This document shows, piece after piece, positions 33,426 to 42,063 of a stretch of 42,063 nucleotides of DNA (position 1 is its first letter; each line of letters opens with the position of its first letter). This DNA is from Pseudomonadales bacterium (lineage in GTDB: Bacteria; Pseudomonadota; Gammaproteobacteria; Pseudomonadales; Azotimanducaceae). The position numbers and the translations under genes were made by a program. The notes below the pieces were generated by a model that saw only the letters and a list, made by a program, of their open reading frames with translations, did not search any database and was not told the origin of the DNA. The stretch lies in the NCBI GenBank assembly GCA_007131295.1, contig SLQW01000079.1, forward strand, positions 1-42,063, in the 5' to 3' direction.

Positions 33426-36400
33426 ATGGGCCGCACGTCGAAGCAGCGAATTCTCGCCGCGGCTATGTTGCTGCTTGCGGCAGTCGGTCTGCTGACGCCG
33501 TTTTTCCTCCATCACCCGGTAAGCTATTTGCCGCTGCTCGGCGCTGTGATTCTGGCAGGTCGAGCCCAGTGGGCGGGCCTGGCTCTGCTGATCGCAGGAG
33601 TGGGCACCGCCGTTCTGCTTCTGCTCTCGATCATCGAGTCCGGCAGCGACGAGCCTCAGCTCCGACTCGCCAGCGTTCTGGTGCTCACCACCACTTGGAT
33701 TCTCGCTGTCCTGGCCGGCCGCTACCGTGACGAAGGCACCGAGTGGTGGCTGTCGGGCTCATCCTTCCAGAAGGCCTTTGATCACTCTCCAACGGGGATG
33801 GTCCTCGTCAGCCCACAGCTCAGGGTGCTCTACGCCAACGATACCTTCGCCAAGCTGTTGTCCCGACCGCGGTCGAGTCTCACGGGCACGGAGTTGAAAT
33901 CGCTGGTGGCCGATTCGGATTGGGGCCAGCTCGAAGCGGAGCACCAACGGCTGCTCGGCGGGGACGCGCAGGTGGCCGTGGGTGAGTATGTGTTCGAACC
34001 CAGCGACGGCGGTGCCTTCTGCGCGAGCGTCAGCGCCGGCATCGTTACCGATCGCCGCGGTCGCGTCGCCTTTACCATCCTTCAGGTGGTGGATCTGACG
34101 CCCGTGCAACGTGCCGAACAGGCGCTGCGGGCAAGTGAGGCACGGTTCCGCGGCATCACGGAACATTCCACCGCGGTGACTTTCATCGTCGACGCCAGCG
34201 GAGCGATCAGCTACATCAACCCCGCATTCCTGCGTCTGCTGCAGACCAACGCCGAGTCCGCCCTCGGCGCACCGGCGACGCGCTTCTTGATCGAGCGCGA
34301 TCAACAGGCGTTCCAGAGCGTTCTTGCCCGGACCCATGAGCGACCAGGATCAGCCATAGCGTTGCCCTATCTGCGGCTACAGGCGCAGGATGGTAGTCCC
34401 ATCTTTCTGGACGCGAAGATCACCGGTCTCTTCGGCACGCCCGGTATTCTCGGGGCAGTTATCAACGGCCAGGAGATCACCGGCCAGGTGCAGGCGGAAC
34501 GCGCCCTGCGCCGCAGCGAGAGCCGTTTCGCTGCTCTGTTCGAGACCAGCCGGGACGCAATCCTCCTGAGCCGCGCCAGCGACGGCGTAGCACTGGACTT
34601 CAACGATGCGTTCACCGATCTCACCGGGCACGAGCGGGAGACCGGACTGGGACGGGCGAGTTCCGAGCTGCTGCGCGTAGCAGACGACAACGACCTGAGC
34701 AATTTCTTCCGCCTGCTCGAGTATGAAAACCACGTCGTCGACCTGGAGACCGTGGTCATCACCGCCGATGGCCGTGCCCGGGAAACCAGCCTTTCGGGTC
34801 GTTATGCAGAACTCGACGGCGAGCTTTGCGTCGTGCTGGTGTTGCGCGACATCAGTGCGCGTCGGCGTACGGAGGCGGCTCTCAGAGAGAGCGAAGACAA
34901 GTTCGCCAGAGTGTTCCATCGCAGTCCGGACGCCATGCTGATCACGCGCCTCGCGGACGACCTGATTATCGACGTCAACGCCAATTTCGTCGCCCTGCTC
35001 GATCGGGACCGGGCGGATCTCGTGGGTCGAGGCGCGCAGGAGCTCGAGCCTGACCTGCCCCTGGAAAGAATTCGCAGGCACTGGGCGGAGCTGAGCAGCG
35101 ACGCCGATGGCGAAGGCGGGTTCGCCACGGCCGAACTGACGGTCGTCGGCCCGGATGGGCCCATTCCGGTGTTGGCGTCCACGACGGTCGTCGACATTCA
35201 GGGCGACCCCAGTGCCATAACCCTCATCAAGGACATGCGCGAGTTGCGCAAGGCCCAGGACCGGGTGGCCGAAAGCGAGGCTCGATTCCGTGGTGCATTC
35301 GAGAACGCCCCCATTGGCATGATGCTCCTGTCCGCCGAGGGCGGCATCACCCAGGTCAACCGGACACTGTGCCAGCTTCTCGACCGTCTTCCGGAACAGC
35401 TCATCGACGCCCGCGGTGAGGAACTCGTGGCCGAGCCCGACCGGGAAGCGTTTCGAACGCTCACGAAAAGTCTTTTTCGGGGCGAGATGGAAGAAGTCAG
35501 CGGGGAGGCCCGCTACATCACGGCTTCCGGCTCCGAAATCTGGACCAACCGGCACATGGTGGTGCAGCGCAGTGTAGACGGCGTGCCCCTCAACCTGATC
35601 GTTCAACTCGCCGACATCACGGACATGAGAAAGAGTCAGCAGCGCATGGAGCGGCTGGCGTTCTACGACACGCTGACTGAGCTGGCGAATCGTCGCCTGT
35701 TTGCGGATCGCCTGGAGCAGGCAGTTCGACAGGCCACCCGTCACGGGCGGCCCGCCGCGCTGCTCTATCTCGATCTCGACAATTTCAAGCGGGTGAACGA
35801 TACCCTTGGTCACGAGGCTGGCGACCAGCTGCTGAAGGTCGTTGCAGATCGCCTGCGCACCTGCGTTCGTGAGGAAGACACCGTGGCGCGGCCAGGGGGA
35901 GACGAATTCACCATCCTGCTGCAGGAAGTGCAGGATGCGCGCGCAGCGGGCAAGGTAGCGCGCAAGATCCTGCGCACCCTGCAGGAGCCTATCGCCCTCG
36001 GCAACCATGAGGTCAGGGTGACCACGAGCATCGGCATTACGCTCACGCCCGACGATGCCACTGAACCTTCCATGCTGACCAAGAACGCGGATCTGGCGAT
36101 GTACCGGGCCAAGGAGCGGGGTCGCGACAACTATCAGTTCTTTGCCGACGAGATGAACACTCGGGCGATGGAACGCCTACTGCTCGAGAACGATCTGCGC
36201 AACAGCATCGCCGGCGAGCAGTTCGAGCTTTACTATCAGCCCAAAGTGCGTATCGACAATGAGGAGGTGATCGGCCTCGAAGCGCTGCTCCGCTGGCGGC
36301 ACCCGGAACGGGGCATATTACGTCCAGAACAGTTCATGCAAATCGCGGAAGAAAGCGGTCTGATTCTGGAGATCGGTGACTGGGTCCTGAACCGCGCCTG

Positions 36401-37028
36401 CCGCGACGTTGCGCACCTGAGCAGGCAGACCGGGCGACCGCTGCATGTCTCCATCAACCTCTCCAAGCGACAATTCGCAGACCCCGCCCTACCCGGCATG
36501 GTGAGTCGGGCTCTCGCCAACGCGGTTCTCGATCCGAGCTGCCTGGAACTCGAGATCACCGAGACCATGTTGATGAGTGAGCTCGATGAGACCCTCACAA
36601 CGCTGAACGCCCTGCGCCGCCTCGGCGTGACGCTTGCCATCGATGACTTCGGGACCGGCTATTCGTCATTGAATCACCTGAAGCGTCTCCCTATCGACCG
36701 CCTCAAGGTTGACCGGGGATTCGTCAGCGACATCCCTGACAGCGCCGACGACATGGCCATTACGGCCGCTGTGATCGCCATGGCCCATCAGCTCAATCTG
36801 GAGGTGGTTGCGGAGGGTGTGGAGACCCGGGCGCAGGCCGATTTCCTGAAGGCCCAGCGTTGCGAATTCGGCCAGGGATACCTCTACGGACGGCCCGCTA
36901 CCGCCGGGGACGTTCTCGTCACCCTGGGCGCACCCGGCGCGGAAATCATCGACCTCGGCGACGCCGGTAGCCGTCAAAAATCGTCGAAGAACGCATCGAA
37001 GTCATCCAGAGGCGGATCACCGTCGTAG
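33426..37028 (+). CDS. Membrane-anchored multi-PAS GGDEF-EAL protein (cyclic di-GMP turnover)
   Basis: A 1200-residue signalling protein. Three N-terminal transmembrane helices (about 10-95) are followed by five PAS domains (about 115-230, 235-355, 360-480, 485-605, 610-735), a GGDEF domain and an EAL domain. The cyclase motif GGDEF (824-828) is intact, with an RxxD inhibitory site (REED) five residues before it. The phosphodiesterase has its EAL Glu (E952), DDFGTGYSS and AEGVET, so both activities are possible. Start ATG at 33426 with a GGGG-rich site upstream. Its 3' end overlaps the convergent mlaA gene by 55 bp. Confidence 0.95.
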   Translation: MGRTSKQRILAAAMLLLAAVGLLTPFFLHHPVSYLPLLGAVILAGRAQWAGLALLIAGVGTAVLLLLSIIESGSDEPQLRLASVLVLTTTWILAVLAGRYRDEGTEWWLSGSSFQKAFDHSPTGMVLVSPQLRVLYANDTFAKLLSRPRSSLTGTELKSLVADSDWGQLEAEHQRLLGGDAQVAVGEYVFEPSDGGAFCASVSAGIVTDRRGRVAFTILQVVDLTPVQRAEQALRASEARFRGITEHSTAVTFIVDASGAISYINPAFLRLLQTNAESALGAPATRFLIERDQQAFQSVLARTHERPGSAIALPYLRLQAQDGSPIFLDAKITGLFGTPGILGAVINGQEITGQVQAERALRRSESRFAALFETSRDAILLSRASDGVALDFNDAFTDLTGHERETGLGRASSELLRVADDNDLSNFFRLLEYENHVVDLETVVITADGRARETSLSGRYAELDGELCVVLVLRDISARRRTEAALRESEDKFARVFHRSPDAMLITRLADDLIIDVNANFVALLDRDRADLVGRGAQELEPDLPLERIRRHWAELSSDADGEGGFATAELTVVGPDGPIPVLASTTVVDIQGDPSAITLIKDMRELRKAQDRVAESEARFRGAFENAPIGMMLLSAEGGITQVNRTLCQLLDRLPEQLIDARGEELVAEPDREAFRTLTKSLFRGEMEEVSGEARYITASGSEIWTNRHMVVQRSVDGVPLNLIVQLADITDMRKSQQRMERLAFYDTLTELANRRLFADRLEQAVRQATRHGRPAALLYLDLDNFKRVNDTLGHEAGDQLLKVVADRLRTCVREEDTVARPGGDEFTILLQEVQDARAAGKVARKILRTLQEPIALGNHEVRVTTSIGITLTPDDATEPSMLTKNADLAMYRAKERGRDNYQFFADEMNTRAMERLLLENDLRNSIAGEQFELYYQPKVRIDNEEVIGLEALLRWRHPERGILRPEQFMQIAEESGLILEIGDWVLNRACRDVAHLSRQTGRPLHVSINLSKRQFADPALPGMVSRALANAVLDPSCLELEITETMLMSELDETLTTLNALRRLGVTLAIDDFGTGYSSLNHLKRLPIDRLKVDRGFVSDIPDSADDMAITAAVIAMAHQLNLEVVAEGVETRAQADFLKAQRCEFGQGYLYGRPATAGDVLVTLGAPGAEIIDLGDAGSRQKSSKNASKSSRGGSPS

Positions 37029-37699
37029 AGCAGGAAGCGCCGCCGCTGCAGAAAAGCTTCGCGCGTGAAGATGTAGGAGTCCGCGGCGGACTCGTCGAGC
37101 AGGCCGGATGCCGCCAGCAGCTCCGCCCGGGTGCTCAAGAGATCCAGGGCCCAAAGCGATTCATGCCAATAGCTGCCTAGAATCGCCGGCTGGATGAGAG
37201 GCCCGATGATGCGGTCGGGGACCTGAACCAGGGTCGTAGGTCCAAGGAACGGCAGAACCAGATACGGACTGTGTTTGAGCCCCCAGCTCTCGAACGCCTG
37301 GCCGAGGTCCTCCTGCTGGTACTCGAGACCCATGGACGAAGCCGGGTCGAACAGGCCACCGATACCGATGGTGGAATTGACCACGAAGCGGCCGGTATCT
37401 GTGAGCATCTTCTCGGAATCGAGCTGCAGCATGCCGCCGACGATGCTCAGAGGCAGCAGCAGATTCTCGAAGAAGTTGGCGATGGCCCGCTGTGCCGGGC
37501 GGGGCGTCACGGCGCGGTAGCCACGGGCAACGGGCTGCATGACGTTGACGTCCAGCGTCTCGTTGAATTTGTGCACCGGTCGATTCCAGGCCTCGAACGG
37601 GTCACGGTCCGGTGGCTCGCTGTCGCTCGCCGGCGCCGGAACGGCCGCCACTGCCACGATCAGCACCATCACGAGACTTGCGAGCCTGCCGAATTTCAT
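36974..37699 (-). CDS. mlaA: MlaA (VacJ) family outer membrane lipid asymmetry protein
   Basis: A 241-residue MlaA homologue; MlaA extracts surface phospholipids from the outer membrane and hands them to MlaC. Motifs include DPFEAWNRPVHKFNETLD, NFFENLLLPLSIVGG, VVNSTIGIGGLFDPAS, YLVLPFLGPTTL and a very acidic tail DDFDAFFDDF. The signal peptide (LASLVMVLIVAVAAVPAPAS) has no lipobox Cys, so this form appears not to be a lipoprotein as in E. coli. I chose the ATG at 37699, with GGGG 6 nt upstream; an ATG at 37729 is possible. The mlaBCDEF genes are not in the window. Confidence 0.93.
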   Translation of the reverse strand: MKFGRLASLVMVLIVAVAAVPAPASDSEPPDRDPFEAWNRPVHKFNETLDVNVMQPVARGYRAVTPRPAQRAIANFFENLLLPLSIVGGMLQLDSEKMLTDTGRFVVNSTIGIGGLFDPASSMGLEYQQEDLGQAFESWGLKHSPYLVLPFLGPTTLVQVPDRIIGPLIQPAILGSYWHESLWALDLLSTRAELLAASGLLDESAADSYIFTREAFLQRRRFLLYDGDPPLDDFDAFFDDF

Positions 37700-37787
37700 C
37701 CAACGCCCCTGCGTCAAGTTCCGCTGCATTTCCAGCCCGCATCGATAATGCGAAGCGCGCGATGATAGCAATTCGGTGATGTCCCGG

Positions 37788-38729
37788 TCAGCGGACCGAT
37801 GCAGACTCCAGCAGCCTACGCGTGAGCTTCCTTTCATAACGGATAGGCGACTTGCTGTAGAGGCGCTCGAAGCGCTTTTCGATGCGTTTGCCGAGGCGCC
37901 GCTGGACACGCGCCGCGAGCCTCTGCAGGCGATCGAGCCCCTGCTGCTGCTCGAGACCGGCGCGCGCCGCACCTTCTTCCTCCGACGCCGCCGCAGCCCC
38001 GTCTGCGAGTCGATCGAGATGGCGAGCGAGATCTTCGAGATCGTTGTAGCGGCCAAGCAGCGCGCCGAGACGCTCGAGCCGTTTGTGGCGGCGGCGCCAG
38101 CGGCCGCGCAGGTCGAGGCAGAACTCAAGCTGGTAGTGCTCGTATTTCGCCCAGCGGCGGGCGCGGTGCCACTGCTCGACCTCAGCGCTGGCCAGGGCAC
38201 GCCGGCCGGACTTTCTCGCCTTGCGCATGCTTGCGGTGATGCCCGTCGCGAGCGTGGCGAGCAGCGGCGTCTGCGGTAACGAGCGCAGCGCGCGCGCCTG
38301 CTCCAGGAACACGGCCTGCATGCAGGGGTCTGGCAGGGGGAGCGCGTCGGGAGTATCTATCGCCGCTGCGAGGGCCGCAGCGTAACCTCCGGCGAGAGCC
38401 TTTAGGCGGGGGGAATCTGCCTTGCGCGCCAGGCGTTTGAGGGTCTTGATCCTGACCGCCGCTTCGCGATCGCCTGCAAGCGACCGCGCGAGCTCTCGCA
38501 GAGCCCGCTCAGGGGGTCGTACGACATCGGCGCCGAAGCCTGGCTCGAGCATGCGCCAGAGTGCCCGCAGGCGTTTACAGATCACGCGCAGGTCGTGAAC
38601 CTGCTTCGGCGTCAACCCGTCAGCGCCCGCATCGAGTAAGCGTAGGGCAGAGTCCGACAGACCGACGGCAGCCACTTCGACGCGTGCCCAGAGCGGTTCG
38701 GCCACTGGAGCCCTTACCAACGCTTGCAT
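37788..38729 (-). CDS. CHAD domain protein
   Basis: A 313-residue helical CHAD domain protein (conserved histidine alpha-helical domain). The signature is VHDLRVICKRLRALWRML near residue 45, with further Arg- and Lys-rich helices (RARRWAKYEHYQLEF, GRWRRRHKRLERLG). Such domains bind inorganic polyphosphate and localise to polyphosphate granules. There is no CYTH (triphosphatase) domain, so it is the stand-alone type. Start ATG at 38729 with AGGAGG 5 nt upstream. It lies between mlaA and the MFS gene on one strand, with gaps of 88 bp on either side. Confidence 0.88.
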   Translation of the reverse strand: MQALVRAPVAEPLWARVEVAAVGLSDSALRLLDAGADGLTPKQVHDLRVICKRLRALWRMLEPGFGADVVRPPERALRELARSLAGDREAAVRIKTLKRLARKADSPRLKALAGGYAAALAAAIDTPDALPLPDPCMQAVFLEQARALRSLPQTPLLATLATGITASMRKARKSGRRALASAEVEQWHRARRWAKYEHYQLEFCLDLRGRWRRRHKRLERLGALLGRYNDLEDLARHLDRLADGAAAASEEEGAARAGLEQQQGLDRLQRLAARVQRRLGKRIEKRFERLYSKSPIRYERKLTRRLLESASVR

Positions 38730-38817
38730 CGAGGCCTCCTGACCCCAGAGAGGAGGCGCATGACACCACGCAGCAAAAGTTCGGGCAACCAGGCCGGGGC
38801 GGCACGCCAAGCCTTGG

Positions 38818-40050
38818 TCAACCCTCCGGAAGCGGCGCCCGCGAGCGGGTCGCCGACGCCTGCCGCTCGAGCCGGGTGACACCGATAATCGCGGCGAGCG
38901 CACCGAACGCCCCGAGGCCCATGAATGCAAGCATCGGCCACGCGGTATCGTCATGCAGCTGGCCCACCGCCTGGATCGCTACCGCGGACAGCATCATCTG
39001 GGCGAAGCCACTGAATCCGCTCGCAGTACCCGCGCGATGAGGGAATACATTCAACGCACCGGCCTGCGCATTGGGCATGGCCAGCCCGTTGCCAACCATC
39101 GTGAGGGTAATCGGCAGGAACAGCCCCATGGGGCTCAGATGACCCAGCGCCACGAGGGCAGCGCTCAGCGCGACGCCGCCGAGCGACAACAGACTGCCCG
39201 TGAGCATGAGTCCCTGCAGGGTCCAGCGTCCGGAAGTCCTGATGGCGAGGAAGTTACCGGCCATGAAACCCAGGGAGGCAGCCATGAACCAGAGCCCGTA
39301 TTCGGTAGCGGGGCGACCGAGTACGTTGACCATCAGGTACGGTGCGCCACTGATGAAGGCGAAAAAGATCATCGACGAAAACGCGGTATGCGCTACATAG
39401 CCGCAGAAACGCCCCGAACCCAGCAGATGCGCAAAGCCACGCAACAAGGCCTTGGCGCCCTCCGAGCGCCCGCGGGCAACGTGCGACTCCGGCAGACGCA
39501 GCGCAGTCCAGAATGCGATCACTACGCCCGCGAAGGCTGAGAACCAGAACACCGCGCGCCATGCGAACAGGTCGGTGAACGCTCCGCCGATGGCCGGCGC
39601 CACCATTGGGGCCACCACCATCACCATCGTCAGTTTCGCAATCACGGCAGCCGCCTCGTCATGGCCCCAGATATCGCGGACCACAGCGCGTGCCAGCACC
39701 ATGCCGGCAGCGCCACCGGCAGCCTGGATAATGCGCCCTGCGATCAGCACCTCGATCGTGGGGGCGAGGGCACAGATCAGCGTGCCGACAAGAAACAGCG
39801 CGAGTCCAAGTAACAGCACCGGTCGGCGACCGAACCGATCAGAGAGGGGGCCGTAGGCGAGCGTCGAGAACGCGATCGCCAGCAGCGACAGACTCAAGGT
39901 GAGTTGCACCACGCCAGCACCGATGGCGAAATCCGCCTGAACCGCAGGCAACGCAGGCAGAAAGATCTGCATCGCCAGCGGACCGGTAGCCGTGACCGCC
40001 GCAAGCAGCGGGATCAGGTGACGGGGCTGAGCAGGCGCGTGTTCAGGCAT
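38818..40050 (-). CDS. Bcr/CflA family MFS multidrug transporter
   Basis: A 410-residue major facilitator with twelve predicted helices, of the Bcr/CflA proton antiport group that exports drugs such as bicyclomycin or chloramphenicol. Near the N-terminus is LTLSLSLLAIAFSTLAYGPL, then motif A GPLSDRFGRRPVLL and motif C-like VLARAVVRDIWG and MVVAPMVAPAIGGAF, all typical. Start ATG at 40050. It is divergent from the alpha/beta hydrolase gene across a 239-bp gap in which I see nothing distinct. The substrate is unknown. Confidence 0.93.
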   Translation of the reverse strand: MPEHAPAQPRHLIPLLAAVTATGPLAMQIFLPALPAVQADFAIGAGVVQLTLSLSLLAIAFSTLAYGPLSDRFGRRPVLLLGLALFLVGTLICALAPTIEVLIAGRIIQAAGGAAGMVLARAVVRDIWGHDEAAAVIAKLTMVMVVAPMVAPAIGGAFTDLFAWRAVFWFSAFAGVVIAFWTALRLPESHVARGRSEGAKALLRGFAHLLGSGRFCGYVAHTAFSSMIFFAFISGAPYLMVNVLGRPATEYGLWFMAASLGFMAGNFLAIRTSGRWTLQGLMLTGSLLSLGGVALSAALVALGHLSPMGLFLPITLTMVGNGLAMPNAQAGALNVFPHRAGTASGFSGFAQMMLSAVAIQAVGQLHDDTAWPMLAFMGLGAFGALAAIIGVTRLERQASATRSRAPLPEG

Positions 40051-40289
40051 GGCGCGGCAGGATAGCCGAGGCGGACGGGGCTGTCGCGGAATCGTCTACT
40101 TCCCGTTGCCCTTCCCCGCAGCGACGGCGTCACAAATGCGACGCTGATTTCGACGCAGAGTCCACGAGCGGACGCCGCTCGCGCTTTAAAGGTTCTGATC
40201 ACCTTGCCCCAACGGGAAGCCAGTCGGTATAACGACCGACGCAGGCGGAGCATCAGGGGGATGTCTCCGCAGTGTTTCGGGGAACGTGG

Positions 40290-41222
40290 ATGCCGAGTTT
40301 TCAAGGCAACGGAATCAACCTCTACTTCGAGCAGTTCGGGGCGCGCACCGACCCACCGCTGCTGTTGCTGCACGGGATCGGCTGTCAGCTCGTGCAGTGG
40401 CCGCAGAGCTTCATCGACGGGCTCGTCGCTCGCAGTCTGCGCGTGATCTGCATGGACAACCGGGACGTCGGCCTGAGTGAAAAGCTCGACGCGCTCGGGC
40501 AGATTGACGCGACCGCTCTGATGAGCGCCATGGCATCGGGACAGCCCGTAGTTGCCCCGTACACCCTGGCGGACATGGCGGCAGACGCGCTATCCCTGAT
40601 GGATCATCTGGGGCTCGAGGATGCCCATATGCTGGGTGTGTCCATGGGTGGCATGATCGCCCAGCATCTGGCGCTAGGCCACGCCGACAGGCTGCGCAGC
40701 CTGATCACGGTCATGTCCTCGACCGGCAACCCGGATCTGCCGCCGCCCGCTCCGGAAGCCGCCGCCGTTCTTGTTACAGCGCCTCCGGCCACCGACCGGG
40801 ACAGCCTGATCGCCTATCAGCAGTCGATGTGGGACGTGATCGGCGGTGAGCGCTACCGCTCACGGGAGGAAGGCATCGGCCGTCTCGCTCCCGCGGCCAT
40901 CGACCGCATGGTTCATCCGCAGGGCTTCGCCCGCCAGCTCGCAGCTATCGTGGCCGACGGCAGCAGGGTGGAACGCCTTGAGAGCGTGGCGCTACCGACA
41001 CTGGTGATTCATGGCGATGCAGATCCACTGGTGCCGCTGGCTGCGGGTGAAGATATCGCCCAAAGCATCCCCGGCGCTGAACTGGAAGTCGTGCGCGAGA
41101 TGGGGCACGACCTGCCCGAGTCCCTGATCCCGACGCTGGTCGCACGGATCAGCCGCTTCCTGCACGGGATCGAAGCGCAACGACCTGTAACTCCGGATCG
41201 TATCCGTGGAGGGCTGGCATGA
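40290..41222 (+). CDS. Alpha/beta hydrolase
   Basis: A 310-residue serine hydrolase. Motifs are LLLLHGIGCQLVQW (oxyanion HG), nucleophile elbow GVSMGG, Asp in VIHGDADPLVP and His in EMGHDLPES, forming an intact triad. The start is the ATG at 40290, 7 nt after GGGGA; a GTG at 40272 would place that site inside the gene. Its stop overlaps the start of the enoyl-CoA hydratase gene (ATGA, 41219-41222), so it may hydrolyse an ester or thioester in the same pathway. Substrate unknown. Confidence 0.9.
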   Translation: MPSFQGNGINLYFEQFGARTDPPLLLLHGIGCQLVQWPQSFIDGLVARSLRVICMDNRDVGLSEKLDALGQIDATALMSAMASGQPVVAPYTLADMAADALSLMDHLGLEDAHMLGVSMGGMIAQHLALGHADRLRSLITVMSSTGNPDLPPPAPEAAAVLVTAPPATDRDSLIAYQQSMWDVIGGERYRSREEGIGRLAPAAIDRMVHPQGFARQLAAIVADGSRVERLESVALPTLVIHGDADPLVPLAAGEDIAQSIPGAELEVVREMGHDLPESLIPTLVARISRFLHGIEAQRPVTPDRIRGGLA

Positions 41223-42004
41223 CGGCATCGCAAATCGTGCTCACCGAACACGATGAGGGCATTGCGCTGGTCACGATGAACCGACCCGACGCACTCAACG
41301 CCCTGTCCACCGCCATGCGCCAGGCCCTGGTGCGGACCTTCCGCCAGCTGGCCGAAGACCCGACGACCGAGGTGGTGATCCTGACGGGAGCCGGCCGTGC
41401 CTTCACGGCGGGCCTCGATCTCAAGGAGCTCGGGGGAGAGACCGACGGCGGCACCGCGGCCGGACAAAGCGCCGAGGATACGGATCTCGGTGCCGCACTC
41501 GCCGACTATCCGAAACCGATCATCGGCGCGATCAACGGCTATGCGATCACTGGCGGCTTCGAGCTGGCCCTGATGTGCGACATCCTGCTGTGCTCCACAG
41601 AGGCCCGCTTTGCCGACACCCATACCCGGGTGGGGGTGGTGCCGGGCTGGGGACTCTCCCAGCGCCTGCCGCGCCTGATCGGCCTGCCGCGCGCCAAGGA
41701 ACTGTCCCTCACCGGCAATTTCCTCAGCGCGGACCGCGCCTACGAATGGGGCATGGTGAACCGGGTGGTGGCGCCGGAAGCGCTGCTCGAAGAGGCGCAC
41801 TCGTTGGCAAGGGACATCGTCAGCACCGAGCGCACTACCCGCGAGACCATGCTTCGGATCATGAACGACGGCTGGAACTCTACCCTGGGCGAGGGCCTGG
41901 CCATCGAGCATGCGGCGAGCCGGGAGCACATGCAGACCCGGGTGACCGCCGAGGCCGTGGCAGCAAGACGTGCGGCCATTCAGGATCGCGGTCGGAAACA
42001 GTGA
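41219..42004 (+). CDS. Enoyl-CoA hydratase/isomerase family protein
   Basis: A 261-residue crotonase-fold protein binding acyl-CoA. The oxyanion hole segments are AGRAFTAGLDLKEL and NGYAITGGFELALMCD, with the first catalytic Glu (E115). The second, in FGQPE of classical crotonase, is replaced: FADTHTRVGVVPGWGLSQRL has His135 there. This FADTH variant recurs in mycobacterial EchA-type proteins, so hydratase activity is uncertain. Start ATG overlaps the stop of the alpha/beta hydrolase gene. Confidence 0.92.
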   Translation: MTASQIVLTEHDEGIALVTMNRPDALNALSTAMRQALVRTFRQLAEDPTTEVVILTGAGRAFTAGLDLKELGGETDGGTAAGQSAEDTDLGAALADYPKPIIGAINGYAITGGFELALMCDILLCSTEARFADTHTRVGVVPGWGLSQRLPRLIGLPRAKELSLTGNFLSADRAYEWGMVNRVVAPEALLEEAHSLARDIVSTERTTRETMLRIMNDGWNSTLGEGLAIEHAASREHMQTRVTAEAVAARRAAIQDRGRKQ

Positions 42005-42011
42005 AGTTCGT

Positions 42012-42063
42012 ATCGCCGGTGCGCGGATCGCCGGTGCGCGGATCGCCGGTGCGCGGATCGCCG
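42012..42063. repeat. 15-bp tandem repeat, cut by the window end
   Basis: The unit ATCGCCGGTGCGCGG is repeated without change three times, followed by ATCGCCG at the window edge. It begins 8 bp after the crotonase stop codon; its full length lies outside the window. Such an array could be a variable-number repeat. Confidence 0.85.

Noticed and set aside
34377-36008. A 543-codon open frame antisense to the GGDEF-EAL gene
   Set aside because: It mirrors the codon pattern of a real, fully assigned gene on the other strand in high-GC DNA and matches no family.
37700-38200. A 167-residue N-terminal extension of mlaA
   Set aside because: It lies over the CHAD gene in another frame, is Ser/Arg-rich without family similarity, and a good start with ribosome binding site exists at 37699.

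Overview
The window looks like chromosomal DNA of a high-GC free-living gammaproteobacterium. The support is its gene complement (GlnRS, MlaA, DUF3080 lipoprotein, CPD photolyase, Bcr/CflA transporter, TesB, dimeric dUTPase, CHAD protein), tRNA-Glu and tRNA-Gly sequences very close to gammaproteobacterial ones, and many GGAG-type ribosome binding sites. I cannot name the genus. There is no prophage, transposase or CRISPR array. It is mostly housekeeping and metabolic, with some unusual architectures.

Layout. 1-2.5 kb: a 595-residue isocitrate dehydrogenase-like protein with an internal duplication, then a DUF411 metal-site lipoprotein. 2.8-3.5 kb: a tRNA cluster on the minus strand (tRNA-Glu, a broken tRNA-Gly, an intact tRNA-Gly, a terminator) with its own promoter, then an 81-bp tandem repeat array ending in a long hairpin at the stop of a DUF481 beta-barrel gene. 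4.5-9 kb: DUF815 ATPase, glutathione peroxidase, a PutP-type symporter (plus strand), a small anchored protein and a DUF3080 lipoprotein. 9-10.1 kb: a translationally coupled GNAT / acylphosphatase / DUF503 cluster. 10.3-17.4 kb: a minus-strand run made of a shrunken TonB-dependent receptor, an ABC ATPase, two DUF3526-type permeases, a TetR-like regulator and a dynamin-like GTPase. 17.5-20.1 kb: a NUDIX hydrolase and an LpxH-like phosphoesterase plus GT4 glycosyltransferase pair (PlcP/Agt type), preceded by two Pho-box-like direct repeats. 20-25 kb: GlnRS, HMG-CoA lyase family, family III CoA-transferase, VOC protein and dUTPase, closely packed. 25-33 kb: a transglutaminase-fold lipoprotein, TesB, a hybrid histidine kinase, photolyase and two coupled acyl-CoA dehydrogenases. 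33-40 kb: a five-PAS GGDEF-EAL protein, MlaA, CHAD protein and MFS transporter. 40-42 kb: a coupled alpha/beta hydrolase and enoyl-CoA hydratase family protein, then a 15-bp tandem repeat cut by the window end.

How the genes fit together. Acyl-CoA metabolism recurs (HMG-CoA lyase, CoA-transferase, TesB, two acyl-CoA dehydrogenases, crotonase). The strongest regulatory and functional story is phosphate-starvation lipid remodelling: PlcP would release diacylglycerol from phospholipid and Agt would glycosylate it, with two 7-4-7 bp Pho-box-like sites upstream. The most unusual proteins are the duplicated isocitrate dehydrogenase and the approximately 200-residue TonB-receptor relic that keeps its signal sequence, part of its plug and its last barrel strand.
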